Origin: Ctenosaura bakeri
Taxonomy: Eukaryota > Chordata > Lepidosauria > Squamata > Iguanidae
Assembly: GCA_948474755.1 (NCBI GenBank)
Contig: CAOLHI010000150.1
Span: forward strand, 124,001-188,000
Length of the DNA stretch: 64,000 nt
Direction: 5' to 3'
The translations under genes were made by a program, and so were the position numbers. Each line of letters begins with the position of its first letter. The stretch's first letter is position 1. Below are positions 1 to 11,522 of this stretch, piece after piece. The notes beneath the pieces are model-generated. The model saw only the letters and a program-made list of their open reading frames with translations, had not been told where the DNA came from and did no database searches.

Positions 1-102
1 GGCATTGTAAATAAGAAATAAATAATTTTATGGTTGGGGGTCACCACAACATGAGGAACTGTATTAAAGGGTTTAATACATTAGGAAGGTTGAGAACCAC
101 TG
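1..102 (+). mobile_element. 3' end of a SPIN-like hAT transposon, cut by the window edge
   Basis: The window opens inside a hAT element and its terminal inverted repeat ends with GAGAACCACTG at 102. A 49-nt stretch starting near 24 is identical to the 3' subterminal part of the 1.53-kb element that ends at 31667. The end sequence is that of the SPIN (Space Invaders) hAT group as I know it, which is spread through squamates. The 5' end and any TSD partner lie outside the window. Confidence 0.8.
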
Positions 103-1228
103 GCCTTCAGTGGTTATTTAGTGTTACCCTGATTTCTGGGGTCCTGTGGAGGACCCTTCAATGTGCTCAATATAATGTAGAAATGGGAATTAGCCAGAGC
201 ACAAGCTGTAGCACTACGAGAGGCAGGGTAACCTAGCGAGATATTAAAGCCCAATTTTTACAGGGTCAAGACAAACCAAAGACCACACCAAATTGTTAAA
301 GAAATGGTTTTTATTTTATTTTTATTAAAAATAAGTCACTGCGCATGTTCGCACTCCCTCAAGAGCTAAAAAGAAATAAAAGAGAGGAAAATTGACAGGG
401 GATTTCAGAGAGGTATTTTTGGGGTATACTGTACCTGGTCCTGAAGACGGAAGATGGAGACAGCAGTAGCATGAGAGAGGAAACTCAGCACATGGAGCGC
501 TGAGGGGATTGTCAGATGGAGCGACGTGGAGACAAGAGGAAACTGGAGCGATCCAAGGAACCACTCGAAAACAGGGGTTTTTATAGGGGAAAACGTACCT
601 TGGGGGCTAATCCTCTCCCAGGGAGAATGATGGTTTGAGGAGCTAAGACAAAGCTCCAAAATGTGCATGATTTGGAGCACAAAGCTCCAAAATGTCAGTG
701 TGCTTGGTTTGATTAGATTTGCCGGGATTCATCAAAAGCCGCGGCACTACGTAAATTGCTCTCACTTGACAGGCTGTTTGCCAGGATTGCTAATCCTGTC
801 AAGCTAGCTTCTTGGGGCAATGTACTCTTTGTCTAATTTAATGTGTGCATGTCTGGAGGCCTCCTGGGGCTACGTGACAGATTGATTACCGGCCAGACCT
901 GGTATTTCCCAATTGTGGTCGTTCAACTGTGCCTGCCTGCATGCTCTTCCGGGGGGCCCTTTCAGACACGTGGAGATGATTTTGATATCAATAAATATTA
1001 AATTGTAGACTCTGGGATAGGGCTAACTACCACAGTAACATTAGAACCTCTTTATATTTCTATAAAAGCATGTTGTCTGTGTGTCTTTAAATATTGTATA
1101 CTACTCAGCTGAGTGAGTATTATAAAAATAAATGGAAATGTTTATTAAGATAATATAAACAACAAAGTATTAGAGTTCATACTTGGGTCAAAGGTAATAT
1201 AGTTCTTCAGAGTACTTTTAGTCAGTTT
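103..1228. other. Unresolved non-coding DNA
   Basis: No gene or certain repeat was recognised. The stretch contains a short near-direct repeat (CAAAGCTCCAAAATGT around 651 and 680) and AT-rich ends. It could be old transposon or LTR material, but I saw no paired ends. The open frames here are short and do not resemble known proteins. Confidence 0.4.
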
Positions 1229-1236
1229 CCTTATAC

Positions 1237-1535
1237 CAGAGCTTTCCAGACTTTTCATGTTGGTGACACCGTTTTTAGACATGCAGCATTTTGTGACACA
1301 GTAATTCAGTTTCACTAGCAAACCAGAGGTTAAACTAACTCCTTATAAGAGATACAGACTCATTCATAAATTGTAATAACAAAATGTATGGGGACACAAC
1401 ATATCTCATGAAATCCTTTCCTATATTTTTAAAAATATATGATTTATAAATAACATACATTACCAATATTTTTGGTGACACACCTACACACTTCAGGCAA
1501 CACACTAACATGTGGCACACAGTTTGGAAGCCCTG
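1237..1535. mobile_element. 299-bp non-autonomous hAT element with 8-bp TSD
   Basis: The ends are imperfect inverted repeats: CAGAGCTTTCCAGACT at the left, and CAGGGCTTCCAAACTGT when the right end is read on the other strand. The flanks are CCTTATAC (1229-1236) and CCTTATAT (1536-1543), a 7/8-matching 8-bp duplication as hAT transposases make. The inside is AT-rich with GTGACAC-type motifs near both ends and no coding capacity. Confidence 0.8.
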
Positions 1536-1543
1536 CCTTATAT

Positions 1544-2325
1544 CTTTGAGCTCTCCTATAAACACAAGTAACATAAACAGCCCTTTGGCCACACTCTCAC
1601 CAAAGAATCCACCCCAATCTAGGTCACACTTTCTGACCAGATTCTATAATAGTTTAATTACTCCTTTGCCTCCCCTCTAGGCTTTCCCTGAGAATTAAAC
1701 CCTTTTCACACAGACAACCTCCCTGGCTGACTGAGGTACTTTACTCCAGAGCTCTTTCTCATTGAAGAACTGCCTAATGATAATCAGGGTTTGCCTTTAT
1801 ATATCTTTTCTGATCAGCCACCAGTCCCTCCCACACACTAATGAGGCCGGGTTGCTCTCTCAAGGAGCTATTCTGGTTACCTAGCAACCTGTTTCTAAAC
1901 TGCTCTGGCACTCAGGGTAACCACACCCCCAGAACTCTGTCACAGCAGAATATGTCTCAAAGGCAGCTGGTGGATCAGGGTAGTGGTGAATTCCCTCTGG
2001 ATTATAATACAAACTGTAAAGGAACCAATCAAGGGGACAAACCTATTTTGGCAATATGGGTCAGCATTGCGGATAGCACTTTTAAAGCCTGGAATCACCA
2101 CTCTGTTGACATGGAAGCCACTAGCTGTTACTGGCATGGCTGCTTTGTGACAATCTTGCCATGGTTTGTGCATTTCTGATCTCCTTTCTTGGTTGTATGG
2201 ATATGTGTTCTGAAATCACCTTGGGTATGCTGGATCTAAGAGGCTCCTAAACCCTTATCCCAAAGAATCTTGTTAAAGAGCACTGCAAAGGATTTAATTT
2301 GTACCTACTTTTGTATCTAAATACC
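1544..2325. other. Unresolved non-coding DNA
   Basis: No gene recognised. An open frame at 1841-2179 (112 codons) has no recognisable domain and is not supported by splice sites or codon pattern. The stretch may belong to the same older unit that the 1237-1535 element inserted into. Confidence 0.35.
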
Positions 2326-2327
2326 CT

Positions 2328-2545
2328 AGAGACACCAGATCCTGCCTGATCTTGCAAGCTAAGCAGGGTCAGCCCTGGTTAGTACTTGGATGGAAGACTT
2401 CCAATGAATACCAGGGACTGTACGCTATGTTTCAAAGGAAGTAAGTGGAAAACCACCTCTGAGTATTCCTTGCCAAAGAAAACCCTATGAAATCCAAGGA
2501 GTCACCATTAGTCAATTGGTGACTTGAAGGCACATACACAGATAC
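2328..2545 (+). repeat. 5S-rRNA-derived SINE (5S-Sauria type)
   Basis: The head is a degraded 5S rRNA gene: it keeps the CTGATCTTGCAAGCTAAGCA box, then GGTTAGTACTTGGATGGAAG. These correspond to the internal promoter region of 5S genes. The body continues with the CCTCTGAGTATTCCTTGCC segment, and the tail ends in GACTTGAAGGCACATACACA, typical of the RTE-related tail of squamate SINEs. A reverse-strand relative lies at about 36757-36955. Confidence 0.85.
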
Positions 2546-2735
2546 CATTGTATATAATGGTGCACAAGAAGTATTCTTCTTGCAATCCTTTCCCTATTGG
2601 GTGCTTGAACTGCAGCAAGCAAAGCAATGGCTACATTTATGACATTGTTGCACCTTTGAATCCCACTTCTGACTTATAGAATATTTTGGAGGCTCCCAAT
2701 GCTTACTCATGTATCGGCTTTCTTAGCAGCAGCTC

Positions 2736-2882
2736 ACTGGAGATTTATTTATTCTCGTGTATTTATTAAATTTCTATCCTACCTTTCTCCCAAGGTGGGA
2801 TACAAGGTAGCTTAACTTTTTTTCAAAAATGATCAACCAAAAACATTAACTTAGAAAAGTTTAAAAAACATCATATTATTTA
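2736..2882 (-). mobile_element. 3' end of an L2 LINE, separated from its body by an L1 insertion
   Basis: Read on the minus strand this is the usual L2 tail: a CTACCTTGTATCCCACCTTG-like motif, GGGAGAAAGGTAGGATA, then AATAAAT. The rest of the same element resumes at 9368 on the same strand. The break coincides with a 10-bp duplication ATATTATTTA (2873-2882 and 9358-9367) flanking the L1 between them. Confidence 0.65.
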
Positions 2883-3046
2883 CAAGGACTGAAGATAAGA
2901 AATCAGAAAAACCAGTGGAAACTACACAGAGAGGAGCAGCAGACGAATCTAGTCCAATGTCTGAAGAAGAGTCAGGACCAGTAGCACCAGAAGAGAAAAG
3001 AGAAGAGAGAAAGAAAAAAGGGAAGTAAAGAGAGTAAATAACAAAT

Positions 3047-4793
3047 ATGAAGATAATATCATGGAATGTGTGAGGAATAAATTCACAAGTAAAGGGAAGA
3101 TAGATTTTTCATCATTTAGAGAGACTGAGACCACAAATTACAGTTTTATTAGAGACTCATATAAAGAAAAATCAAGAAAAGTACTTACAAAACTCAAAAC
3201 TAGGTCAATGTTTTACGTCTTCATATGGAAAGTAAAAGGGGGAGTTGTAATCTACGTTGATAAAGATATTCAAGCAAAACAAATTTTGGAAGATGAAGAA
3301 GGAAGAATATTGGGCATAGAAATTCTGAAAAATGGCAAAAAAAAATTTTTTTTGGTTGGAGTTTACACTCCAAATAAAAATAAAGCTGAATTTTATAAGA
3401 AACTGTGAGAAAAAATCTCAGTATACGAGTATGAAGATCGGATTTTGGCAGGAGATTGGAATGGAGTTTTGGATGCTGAACTAGATAAGATAACTTCTCA
3501 GAGTAAAGAAGATCAAGTAAAGAGAGGGAAACTGCCAAAAGTTTTTTTTTTTTTTTTGAGATGTATGAAGAATTATCCATTTTGTATGTATGGAGAACTA
3601 TTTATCCAAATGTTAAAGATTTTACCTTTTTTTTCTGAAGTACATCAATCTTGGTCTCAAATAGATATGATTTTCATCTCCAAACATTTGTTATCTGAGA
3701 TAAGGAAGATAGAAATACTGCCAAAGGGCACCTCAGGCCACCACCCGGTGATGTTGCAAAAAGATTAAACAATTTCAATGGAGATTAAACTATAGCTTAT
3801 TGAACGATCAAGAGATAGTAAAACAAGCAAAGGAAGTGCTGAAAAATTATAAGGAAAATATAAAATGAGATATGAAGATGAAGACGGTCTGGGATGCATC
3901 GAAGGCAGTGATGAGAGGTTTTTTTTTATACAGCAATGACAAATCCAGAATAAAAAAAGATGAGAGAAATATCAAGCGTTATTGACCAAACTCCAAGAAA
4001 AAGAAAAAGAAGTAAAGGGAAATCCATTCCAGAAGTCATTAAAATTAGAGACTGAAAAAAATACAAAAAGAGTTGGCGTTGATTACAACTGAGGAAATAG
4101 AGAAGAAGATGAAACAGATGAAAATAACTTAATTTGAACATGCTAACAAAATTGGGAAATAGCTTGCATATAAACTAAAGAAGAGGAAAGAGAGAAATAT
4201 AATTGTTGAATTGAGAAATGGGAAGAAGCTGATTACTCAGCATGAAAAGATAAAACAGAAATTTGAAGAATATTTTCAAAAAATATTTTGTGAAACAAAA
4301 TCCTCTTATCAATATCTGTCTGAACTTCTTAAAAAAGTCAAGATTCCTAAGATATCGATGGAAGCACAGAAACAGCTGAACAAATCAATAACATCAAACA
4401 AAATTGAAGAGGCTATAAAGAATCTGAAAGTGGACAAGGCACCAGGGCTGAACGGTTTTACTCCACTATGTTATAAAAGATTTATAAAAGAATTGATTCA
4501 ACCAATTCAAGCAACTTTGAAGGAAAAAGAGAAATATAGTAAACCAGAATCTTGGGTAGAATCTAACATAGTATTGATACCTAAATAGGGCAAGGACAAA
4601 AAAGAAGTTAAAAATTATAGACCAATCTCTTTGTTGAATATGGACTACAAGATTTTTGCAGCTGTGTTGGCAAAACGATTCAGACAGATATTACAGGATA
4701 AGATTCAAGAAGATCAAGCTGGTTTTCTCCCCAGTAGATATATGAGAAATAATGTAAGAACAATTTTGGATGCAATTGAATATTATGATAGAA
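3047..4793 (+). pseudogene. L1 ORF2 remnant, endonuclease to early RT (outer L1)
   Basis: The start reads M-K-I-I-S-W-N-V followed by a stop where the family has an open codon, then G-I-N-S, the usual beginning of an L1 APE endonuclease. Later pieces resemble the GVYTPN, AGDWN, SQIDMIFISK and SGHHPV endonuclease motifs. From about 4211 the early reverse-transcriptase region is readable, with a KAPGLNGFTPLCY-like segment and YRPISLLN near 4616. It is broken by several frameshifts, stops and a 15-nt T-run near 3541. Non-functional. Confidence 0.85.
4778..4793 (+). repeat. Left target-site duplication of the inner L1
   Basis: GAATATTATGATAGAA here and GAATATTAGGATAGAA at 7131-7146 match at 15 of 16 positions. 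They lie exactly where the outer L1's reading is interrupted and resumed, so they mark the insertion point of the inner L1. Confidence 0.85.
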
Positions 4794-7130
4794 ATTGACT
4801 CTAATATTGTATTGATACCCAAAGAAGGTAAAGACAAAAGAAAAGTTAACAATTGCAGACCAATCTCCTTGCTGAATATATATATATATAAAATATTTGC
4901 CTCACTGTTGGATAAGATTCAAGAGAGCCAAACAGGCTTTCTCCCGGGTAAATACATGAGAGATAATGTTAGAACAATCATAGATGTGAATGAATTTTAT
5001 GACAAAAACCTGGGGAAGAAAGCAGCACTTATTTTTCTGGATGCTGAAAAAGCTTTTGATAATGTTTCTTGGGACTTTATGTTAAGGGTTCTGAAAGAAT
5101 ATGATTTGCGGGAAGATTTTTGCAAATGGATGGAGATGATTTACCAAGACCAATCAGCGAGGCTAATTATAAATTGAGATACCACGGTAAGTTTTGCAAT
5201 AAATAAAGGGGTACGACAGGGATGCTGATAACAATAATTGAAGAGCCACAGACATGTGTTTTGAAAATAAGGAAAAAAGAACTGAAACTAAAAGTGTTTG
5301 CAGATGATGTAATTATGATTTTGGAGGATCCACAAGAATCAATTCAGGTTTTGATGGAAACTTTACAAAGATATGGACTAAAAGCAGGTTATAAGATAAA
5401 TTGAGAAAAGACAATGATGGTGACTCTTAATATGACAAATAAAGAGCAAGCGGAATTGGAGAGAAGATCTGGATACCAACTGACCAAGAAAACAAAATAT
5501 ATGGAGATAATAATGATGAAAAAGAATCAGAACTATTTGAAAACAATTATTCAAGAACATGGAAAGAAATTAAATGTGATATGGAGAAATGGAAAAATTT
5601 AAATTTATCCTTCTTGGGTAGGATAAATGCCTTTAAAATGTCTTTACCACCAAAGCTTATGTTCCTCTTTCAAAACTTACCAATAATAGGGAAAGAGGAG
5701 ATATTTAAGGAATGGGAAAAGGCCCTACAAAAATTTATTTGGCAGGGGAAAAACCAAGAATCAGATTCAAAACACTCAAAGATGCAAAAGAGAGAGGAGG
5801 ACTTGATTTATCATCATTAAAAATCTATTACCACGCATGTTGTTTAGATTGGATCAAAGACTGGATTCAGTTAGAAAACACAACCACTAAAGAGTTAGGA
5901 GAAATAAACAATAGATTTGGATGGCATGGGTATCTATGTTATGATAGATCTACAGTGAATAAAGAGTTTAAAAATCATTGCATCCGAAAGACGTTGTTGA
6001 AGGTTTGGTCACAAATAAAGCAAAAATTTTATACAAAACTACCAGTATGGACCTCACCACAAGCAGCTTATAAAATCGCCCCAACAAAACAAGGAACGTA
6101 TCAAGAGTTATTGAAATGGGAGGGCGACAAACTCAGAATGTGTACAGAAGAAGAATTAAAGGCTGAAGGGCATGAACTAAATTGGTTTCCATGGCGACAA
6201 CTCAGAGAAAGATTTAGAATGGACCAAAAACTATACAGATTTGAGAGAAAAGAGAATGAATTAGATGTACTGATAAAAGATAACCAAAAGAAAGAATTTC
6301 TAAACTTTATAAATTATTGCTGAAAAGAGAAATGGAATCAGAAGTAGTCAAAGATACAATGGTTAGATGGGCACAGAATTTGGGACATTCAATTGAATTA
6401 GAAAGTTGAGAAAGTGTGGAAAATAGATATAAAATTTACACCAAACTTAAATTTAAGAGAAAACTTTTATAAAATGTTTTACAGATGGTAAATGACCCCA
6501 GAAAGATTACAAAAAAATAACGAAAAATGGGAATTCAAATTGTTGGAAGTGTGATGAAAAGACAGGGTCTTTTTTCCATATGTAGTGGACATGTAAGATA
6601 GCAAAAAAAAAAAAAAAATAAAAAAAATTAAAAAAAATTGGAAGAGGGTACATGACGAAATCCAAAGAATTTGTAAGCTGAATTTTGAAATGAAACCGGA
6701 GCTTTATTTGTTAAATATGCTAGGGCAACAAAGGGAAATAAGAAGTCATCAGAAGATATTATTATATCTAATAACTGCAGCAAGGTTGACATATGCGCAG
6801 CACAGGAAAGAAAAGAAACATATTGATATAGAAGAATGGAAGTTAAAAGTTCTGGATATGATAGAGATGGAAAAGTTAGCATTATCTTTGAAGAATAAAT
6901 CTATCCAGAACTTTGAGAAAGAATGGAAAAGAGTATTGGATTGGGTAAGGATATAAAAGTATAAGAAATCAAAGAAGAAATAATGTAATTGTTCTTCTCT
7001 CTGTAAGATGGAAATTACATTTGTAATGGAACAGAAATAAGCAATTTCAATTGGAAGATTTAAGCATGGAAGTGTGTGTGTGGGGTTATTTTCAAGACAA
7101 ACTTTCAATAAAAATTATACAAAAAAGAAA
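4794..7130 (+). mobile_element. Inner L1 LINE, 5'-truncated, inserted into the outer L1
   Basis: This copy begins within the reverse transcriptase at an SNIVLIPK-like motif, which repeats the motif already read at about 4560 in the outer element. It runs through the C-terminal region to a 3'UTR ending in AATAAAAATTATACAAAAAA. It is flanked by the 16-bp duplication at 4778-4793 and 7131-7146. It belongs to the same L1 family as its host. An internal A-run near 6602 interrupts the C-terminal zinc-knuckle region. Confidence 0.9.
4800..6956 (+). pseudogene. L1 ORF2 remnant, RT to C-terminus (inner L1)
   Basis: Readable blocks include CRPISLLN, QTGFLPGKYMRDNVRTI, LIFLDAEKAFDNVSWDFM and VFADDVIMI (the FADD catalytic box, near 5299). 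The thumb and C-terminal regions follow: [20 protein letters not shown], then WFPWRQLRERFRMD. The block between the GVRQG-like motif and the FADD box has lost about 25 codons compared with the outer copy at 7330-7480. Several frameshifts and stops are present, so it is a pseudogene. Confidence 0.85.
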
Positions 7131-9357
7131 GAATATTAGGATAGAACTCCAGGGAAGAAGACGGCACTTATCTTTCTGAATGCAGAAAAGGCATGTGATA
7201 ATGTATCTTGGACTTTTATACATCAGGTGCTGAGAGAATATGATTTCAGAGAAGATTTCTGTAAATGGATTGAGGCAATTTACCAAGACCAATCCACAAG
7301 GTTAATAATAAATGGCAACATTACGACAAGCTTTGCAATAAATAAGGGGGTATGGCAAGGATGCCTGTTATCACCCCTACTGTTTATAGCTGCCTTGGAA
7401 GTATTGTTGATTATAGTAAATGAGGATCCACAGATAAAAGGCTTAAAAATAAGGAAAAAGGAATTGAAACTGAAAGCTTTTGCAGATGATGTAATCATAT
7501 GTTTGGAAGATCCACAAGAATCAGTACAGCTGTTGATGGAAATTCTACAAAAATATGGATTAGTCGCAGGATCCAAGATAAATAAAGAAAAGACAATGAT
7601 GATGACTTTAAATATGACTAAAAAAGAGCACGCTGATTTGGAGAAAAGATCTGGATGTCAACTAACTAAGAAAACAAAATATCTAGGGATCAACATAATG
7701 AAAAAGAATCAAGAATTATTTGATAATAATTATTTCAAGATATGGAAAGACATAAAAATGATATGGAGAAATGGAAAAATTTAAACCTATCACTCTTGGG
7801 AAGAATAAATGCTTTTAAAATGTCCTTATTACCTAAGCTTATGTTCCTTTTTCAGAATTTACCAATAATAGGGAACGAGAAGATATTTAAAGAATGGGAA
7901 AAGGACTTACAAAAATTTATTTGGCAAGGCAAAAAACCAAGAATAAGATTCAAAACACTTTAGGATGCAAAAGAGAGAGGAGGATTTGATTTACCATCCT
8001 TGAAAACTTATTATCATGCATGCTATCTAGATTGAATCAAGGACTGGATTCAAACAGAGAGAACAACTACTAAAGAATTGGAAGAAACAAATAACAGATT
8101 TGGATGGCACGGATACTTATGTTATGATAGATTAACAGTAAATAAAGAGTTCAACAATAATTGCATCTGGAAAACATTGTTAAAGATTTGGGTACAAATA
8201 AAGCAGAAATGTTACAGAAAACTTCCAATATGGACCTCACCACAAGAAGTGTATGGAATTGCTACAACAAAACAAGGAAATCTATTAATATATCAAGAAC
8301 TTTTGAAATGGGAGGGGGAGAAACCAAGAATGTGCACAGCAGAAGAACTAAAAGAAAAAGGACATGAGTTAAATTGGTTCCCATGGAGACAACTTAAAGA
8401 AAGATTTAAAATTGATCAAAAATTGTATGGATTTGAGAGAAGAGAAAATGAATTAGATCTATTGATGAAGGGAGATCAAAAGAAGAGAATCTCCAAACTC
8501 TATAAATTATTGTTGAAAAGAGAAATGGAAACAGAGGTAGTTAAAGACTCATTGATAAAATGGGCTCAGAATGTGGGACATCCAATTGAACTAGAAGTTT
8601 GGGAGAGAACATGGAAAACTGATATAAAATTTGCCCCAAATTTAAATTTAAGAGAAAATTTTTATAAAATGCTCCATAGATGGTATATGACCCCAATAAG
8701 ATTACAGAAGATAACTAAATCTAGGTCAGGGAAGTGCTGGAAATGTGATGAAAAGATCAGAACCTTTTTTCATATGTGGTGGACTTGCAGAAGGGCAAGA
8801 AAATTTTGGAGAGGGTACATGATGAAGTTCAAAGAATTTGTAAATTGAACTTTGAAATGATACCGGAGTTCTATTTGTTAAATATGTTAGGACAACATAG
8901 ACAGATAAGAAGTCACCAGAAGATATTTTTATATTTGATAACAGCAGTGAGGTTGTTGTATGCGCAACATTGGAAAGAAAACAGAAATATAAATTTAGAA
9001 GAGTGGAAGTTAAAAGTTATGGAGATGGTAGAGATAGAAAAAATAGCATTTTCTCTGAAAAATAAACCTATATAGAATTTTGAAAAAGAATGGAAAGGAG
9101 TATTGGATTGCATAAAGATATAAATTTATAAGATGTATGAGAAATGGAACAAGATACAACGTAACTGTCTTTTCCTTTGTTAATGAAAATGTAATCACTC
9201 TTCTTTTATGTAAACAGGCACAAAACAGTTTCAACTGGAGAACATAAGCGCAGAGGTGGGTGGGTGGGTAGGATACATTTAACAATGAAGTAACCCACTC
9301 GTTTTTCTTTTTTTCTTTTTGTAATTAAATTTTAATAAAAATATTTTTTTTAAAAAA
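7131..9357 (+). mobile_element. Outer L1 LINE, right part
   Basis: It resumes at the duplicated GAATATTAGGATAGAA and continues with the LIFLNAEKACDNVSW block that should directly follow the sequence lost at 4793. It ends with a 3'UTR containing AATTAAATTTTAATAAAAAT and an A/T-rich tail, followed by the 10-bp duplication at 9358-9367. Left and right parts together span about 4.1 kb of one L1. Confidence 0.88.
7147..9075 (+). pseudogene. L1 ORF2 remnant, RT core to C-terminus (outer L1)
   Basis: The RT core is well preserved: a KGVWQGCLLSPLLFIAALEV segment (the family usually has RQG), then KAFADDVIICLED with the FADD box near 7480, and KYLGINI. The C-terminal region keeps the L1 zinc-knuckle pattern C-W-K-C, H-M-W-W, T-C around 8739-8790. 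A stop near 7961 and frameshifts near 7784 and 8846 break the frame. Longest open segment is 256 codons (8078-8848). Confidence 0.88.
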
Positions 9358-9367
9358 ATATTATTTA

Positions 9368-10600
9368 AATGACATGATTAAAAACAGTTAAAAACTTAAT
9401 TACCAGTAAAAAGATTAAAAATACTTCTCACTACTTCACACATGGACATTAGTGCTCCGTAATTCAATTTCAAAGGCCTCCTGGCCTACCGAAAGAGAGT
9501 AGGGAGAGGGCCAACCAGACCTCTTGCAGAAAGGGGTTCTAGAGCTGGGGAGCATCCACTGAGAAGGCTCTCTTCCAAGTCCCCACCAAAAGCACCTGTG
9601 AAGGTGGTGGAAATGAAAGAAATCCCTCCACTGCACATCTAAAACTCAAACGGGTTTTATAAGAAGACATAGGGCCTTTCTGCACTACACTGTTATAGTG
9701 CTATTATTCTACTTTCAACATCCTGTGGAATCCTAGGGTTTGCGGTTTAGGGAGAGGCCTTTAGAATTTTAGGATTTTTGGGGGGGTAATGGCCTCGCCA
9801 CACTTCTTTTAGGCAAGATGCAAATCTGCCTTGCTGTAGTGAGGCATTCACTACTTCTGACACACCAGTCTCCTTTGTGCTGATTTTAACAGCCAGGAAA
9901 GACATGGATCTAGTATGCATGTATGGCTCTCACCTCTCCAAGGATCATGTCCATATCATTTGATTGCAGATCAACCAGGGTTTTGACAAGATCACCTGCT
10001 GAGGTAACGGGAAACTCCCCAAGAGCCATCAGGAATCAAACCAGACCCATATGCCTCTGAGATGGACCATCTTAATTTGCAGAGGTTCTGAGTTGCAGTG
10101 CAACTAAATCCTAGCAGGTAGTGATCTGTCATGACAACAGAACTATACAAAATTCCTCCATCCCTAGATCACCATTATCCTGCCTCACACAGAAAACTAG
10201 TTCCAGAGTGTGTCTTGTTGCACTCTGGTAGTCCTAGATACTACCTGGGACAGACCCATGGTTCTCAAGACATGAGGTCCCAAGCTGCTCACAATAGAGA
10301 GGTTTCTGTGTCAATGTTGAAGTCCTCCCAGCAAAACTAACTGAGGAGATTACAACACCACCCCTGAGACCAATTCAGCCAGCTTAAGAAGGGAAACTGT
10401 TGGGCAGTGGGGTGGATGGTACACTAACAGAATCCCTGTTCTGTTCCAACCACCTGAACTTAAGTTGAAGATTTCTGGCATTAACACTTCCAAAGATTTC
10501 TTTTCAGATATACAGGAAACTGAGACAGTTCATGCCATTTTGGTACACAAGACTGAGTAGCAGATCCCAACCTAAATCCACCCAAGACCAGTTATGGAGT
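9368..10600 (-). mobile_element. L2 LINE body (minus strand), continuation of 2736-2882
   Basis: On the minus strand the segment near 9840-10000 reads D-M-D-M-I-L-G-E-V-R-A, matching the stretch that precedes the RT in squamate L2 elements. The 9440-9640 part matches their 3' region (AAAGGCCTCCTGGCCTACCG on the plus strand). The RT core is missing, so the copy is internally deleted. The 5' boundary near 10600 is approximate. Confidence 0.55.
9673..9794. mobile_element. Palindromic MITE, internally deleted copy
   Basis: It begins GGCCTTTCTGCACTACACTG and ends TAATGGCC, with the family core TGTTATAGTGCTATTATTCT and CATCCTGTGGAATCCTAGGG. It lacks most of the right arm. Four other copies lie at 24147, 27731, 50722 and 56508. 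It sits inside the L2 remnant, so it is younger than that L2. Confidence 0.75.
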
Positions 10601-11384
10601 ACCCAAAGCCAGGGAAGTTATTCTTGAAGCAGAGGTAGAAAACTTTAGAAATATTTCTCTTCTCCTTACCACTAAAACAACAAAAATAACAAATACTTAA
10701 CTATCTGTTGCCTTTTGATGACACCTCAAACTGGATGCCTGAGGCAGCCACCTCACTCTGCCTAATAACAGGGCCATCCTTGCTGAGGGAACACAGAGTG
10801 CCAGAGGGCAGTGCCAGAGGGCAGTAAGCAGCTCTGTGCTCTTTTCAGTTCCAGCAGACTGACTGAAAACTGCAGACTTAACTTGGTTATACTGTTCTTA
10901 TAGATCACTGAATAGATGACAGCTTCCTTAGGGACAATGAAAGAGAGAGAGTTAAGTCCTATCTAGAACAGTCTAGTGAGGAAAAACTCTTGGCTACAGC
11001 AGTGTGGTAGGAGGGGAAAAGGTATTCTATTCCCACACGTCTTGAGCCATCCTAGCTCCCATTAAAAGGTTATTAGAGAATGCTACTGACAATTTCATCT
11101 ACTAGCATTCACAGAGAGGTGTTTGCCTCTGTGTGCAACTGACACTGAAGTCAGTATCTTACTTTTATTTATAGACTTAGGAGAGAGCAAAGGAGTGCTT
11201 TAAGGTGTTATTGTGATTAGACTGAACTCAACCTTATTGCAAACATGACCCTTCCTAAGAATTTTTTTTCAGAGGTAACTCCCACATTTTTGAAAGGAGC
11301 TTAGTCTCATGTGGGTGTACACAGAATTGCACCACAATGGATTTTACTGTATGGAAACTCTTTTCACTTTCTTTTTTCCAAGGC
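10601..11384. other. Unresolved non-coding DNA
   Basis: No gene, RNA or repeat recognised. There is a short tandem GTGCCAGAGGGCA duplication near 10797-10824. The 10601-10700 part may still belong to the L2 LINE on the left. Confidence 0.4.
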
Positions 11385-11429
11385 TGAAAACTGTGGGGCC
11401 AAACTCTTTGTCTAGCAGATAAAGACCAT

Positions 11430-11522
11430 TTTATTTAGCTGCATTTTGATTTACTGTGTTGGAAGCTGCTTGGGTCCTGTGCAGGAAGAAAGGAGGGATA
11501 TAAATTAAACAAATAAACAAAC
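11430..11522 (+). repeat. L2-type LINE 3' tail
   Basis: The sequence GGAAGCTGCTTGGGTCCTGT, then GGAGGGATATAAATTAAAC and an (AAATAAAC)n-like end, is the usual 3' tip of squamate L2 elements. Only the tail is recognisable, so this is a severely 5'-truncated copy. Confidence 0.6.

Larger units (their letters stand above)
2883..4793 (+). mobile_element. Outer L1 LINE, left part (interrupted by the inner L1)
   Basis: A 5'-truncated L1 begins in the acidic and lysine-rich tail of ORF1, which ends with a TAA near 3027. ORF2 follows at 3047. The element is cut at 4793 by a second L1 and continues at 7131. Its outer flanks carry ATATTATTTA at 2873-2882 and 9358-9367. Many stops and frameshifts show it is old. 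Confidence 0.85.

Noticed and set aside
1841..2179. 112-codon open frame in the upstream region
   Set aside because: No recognisable domain, no splice context and an overlapping minus-strand frame of similar length. Treated as chance.
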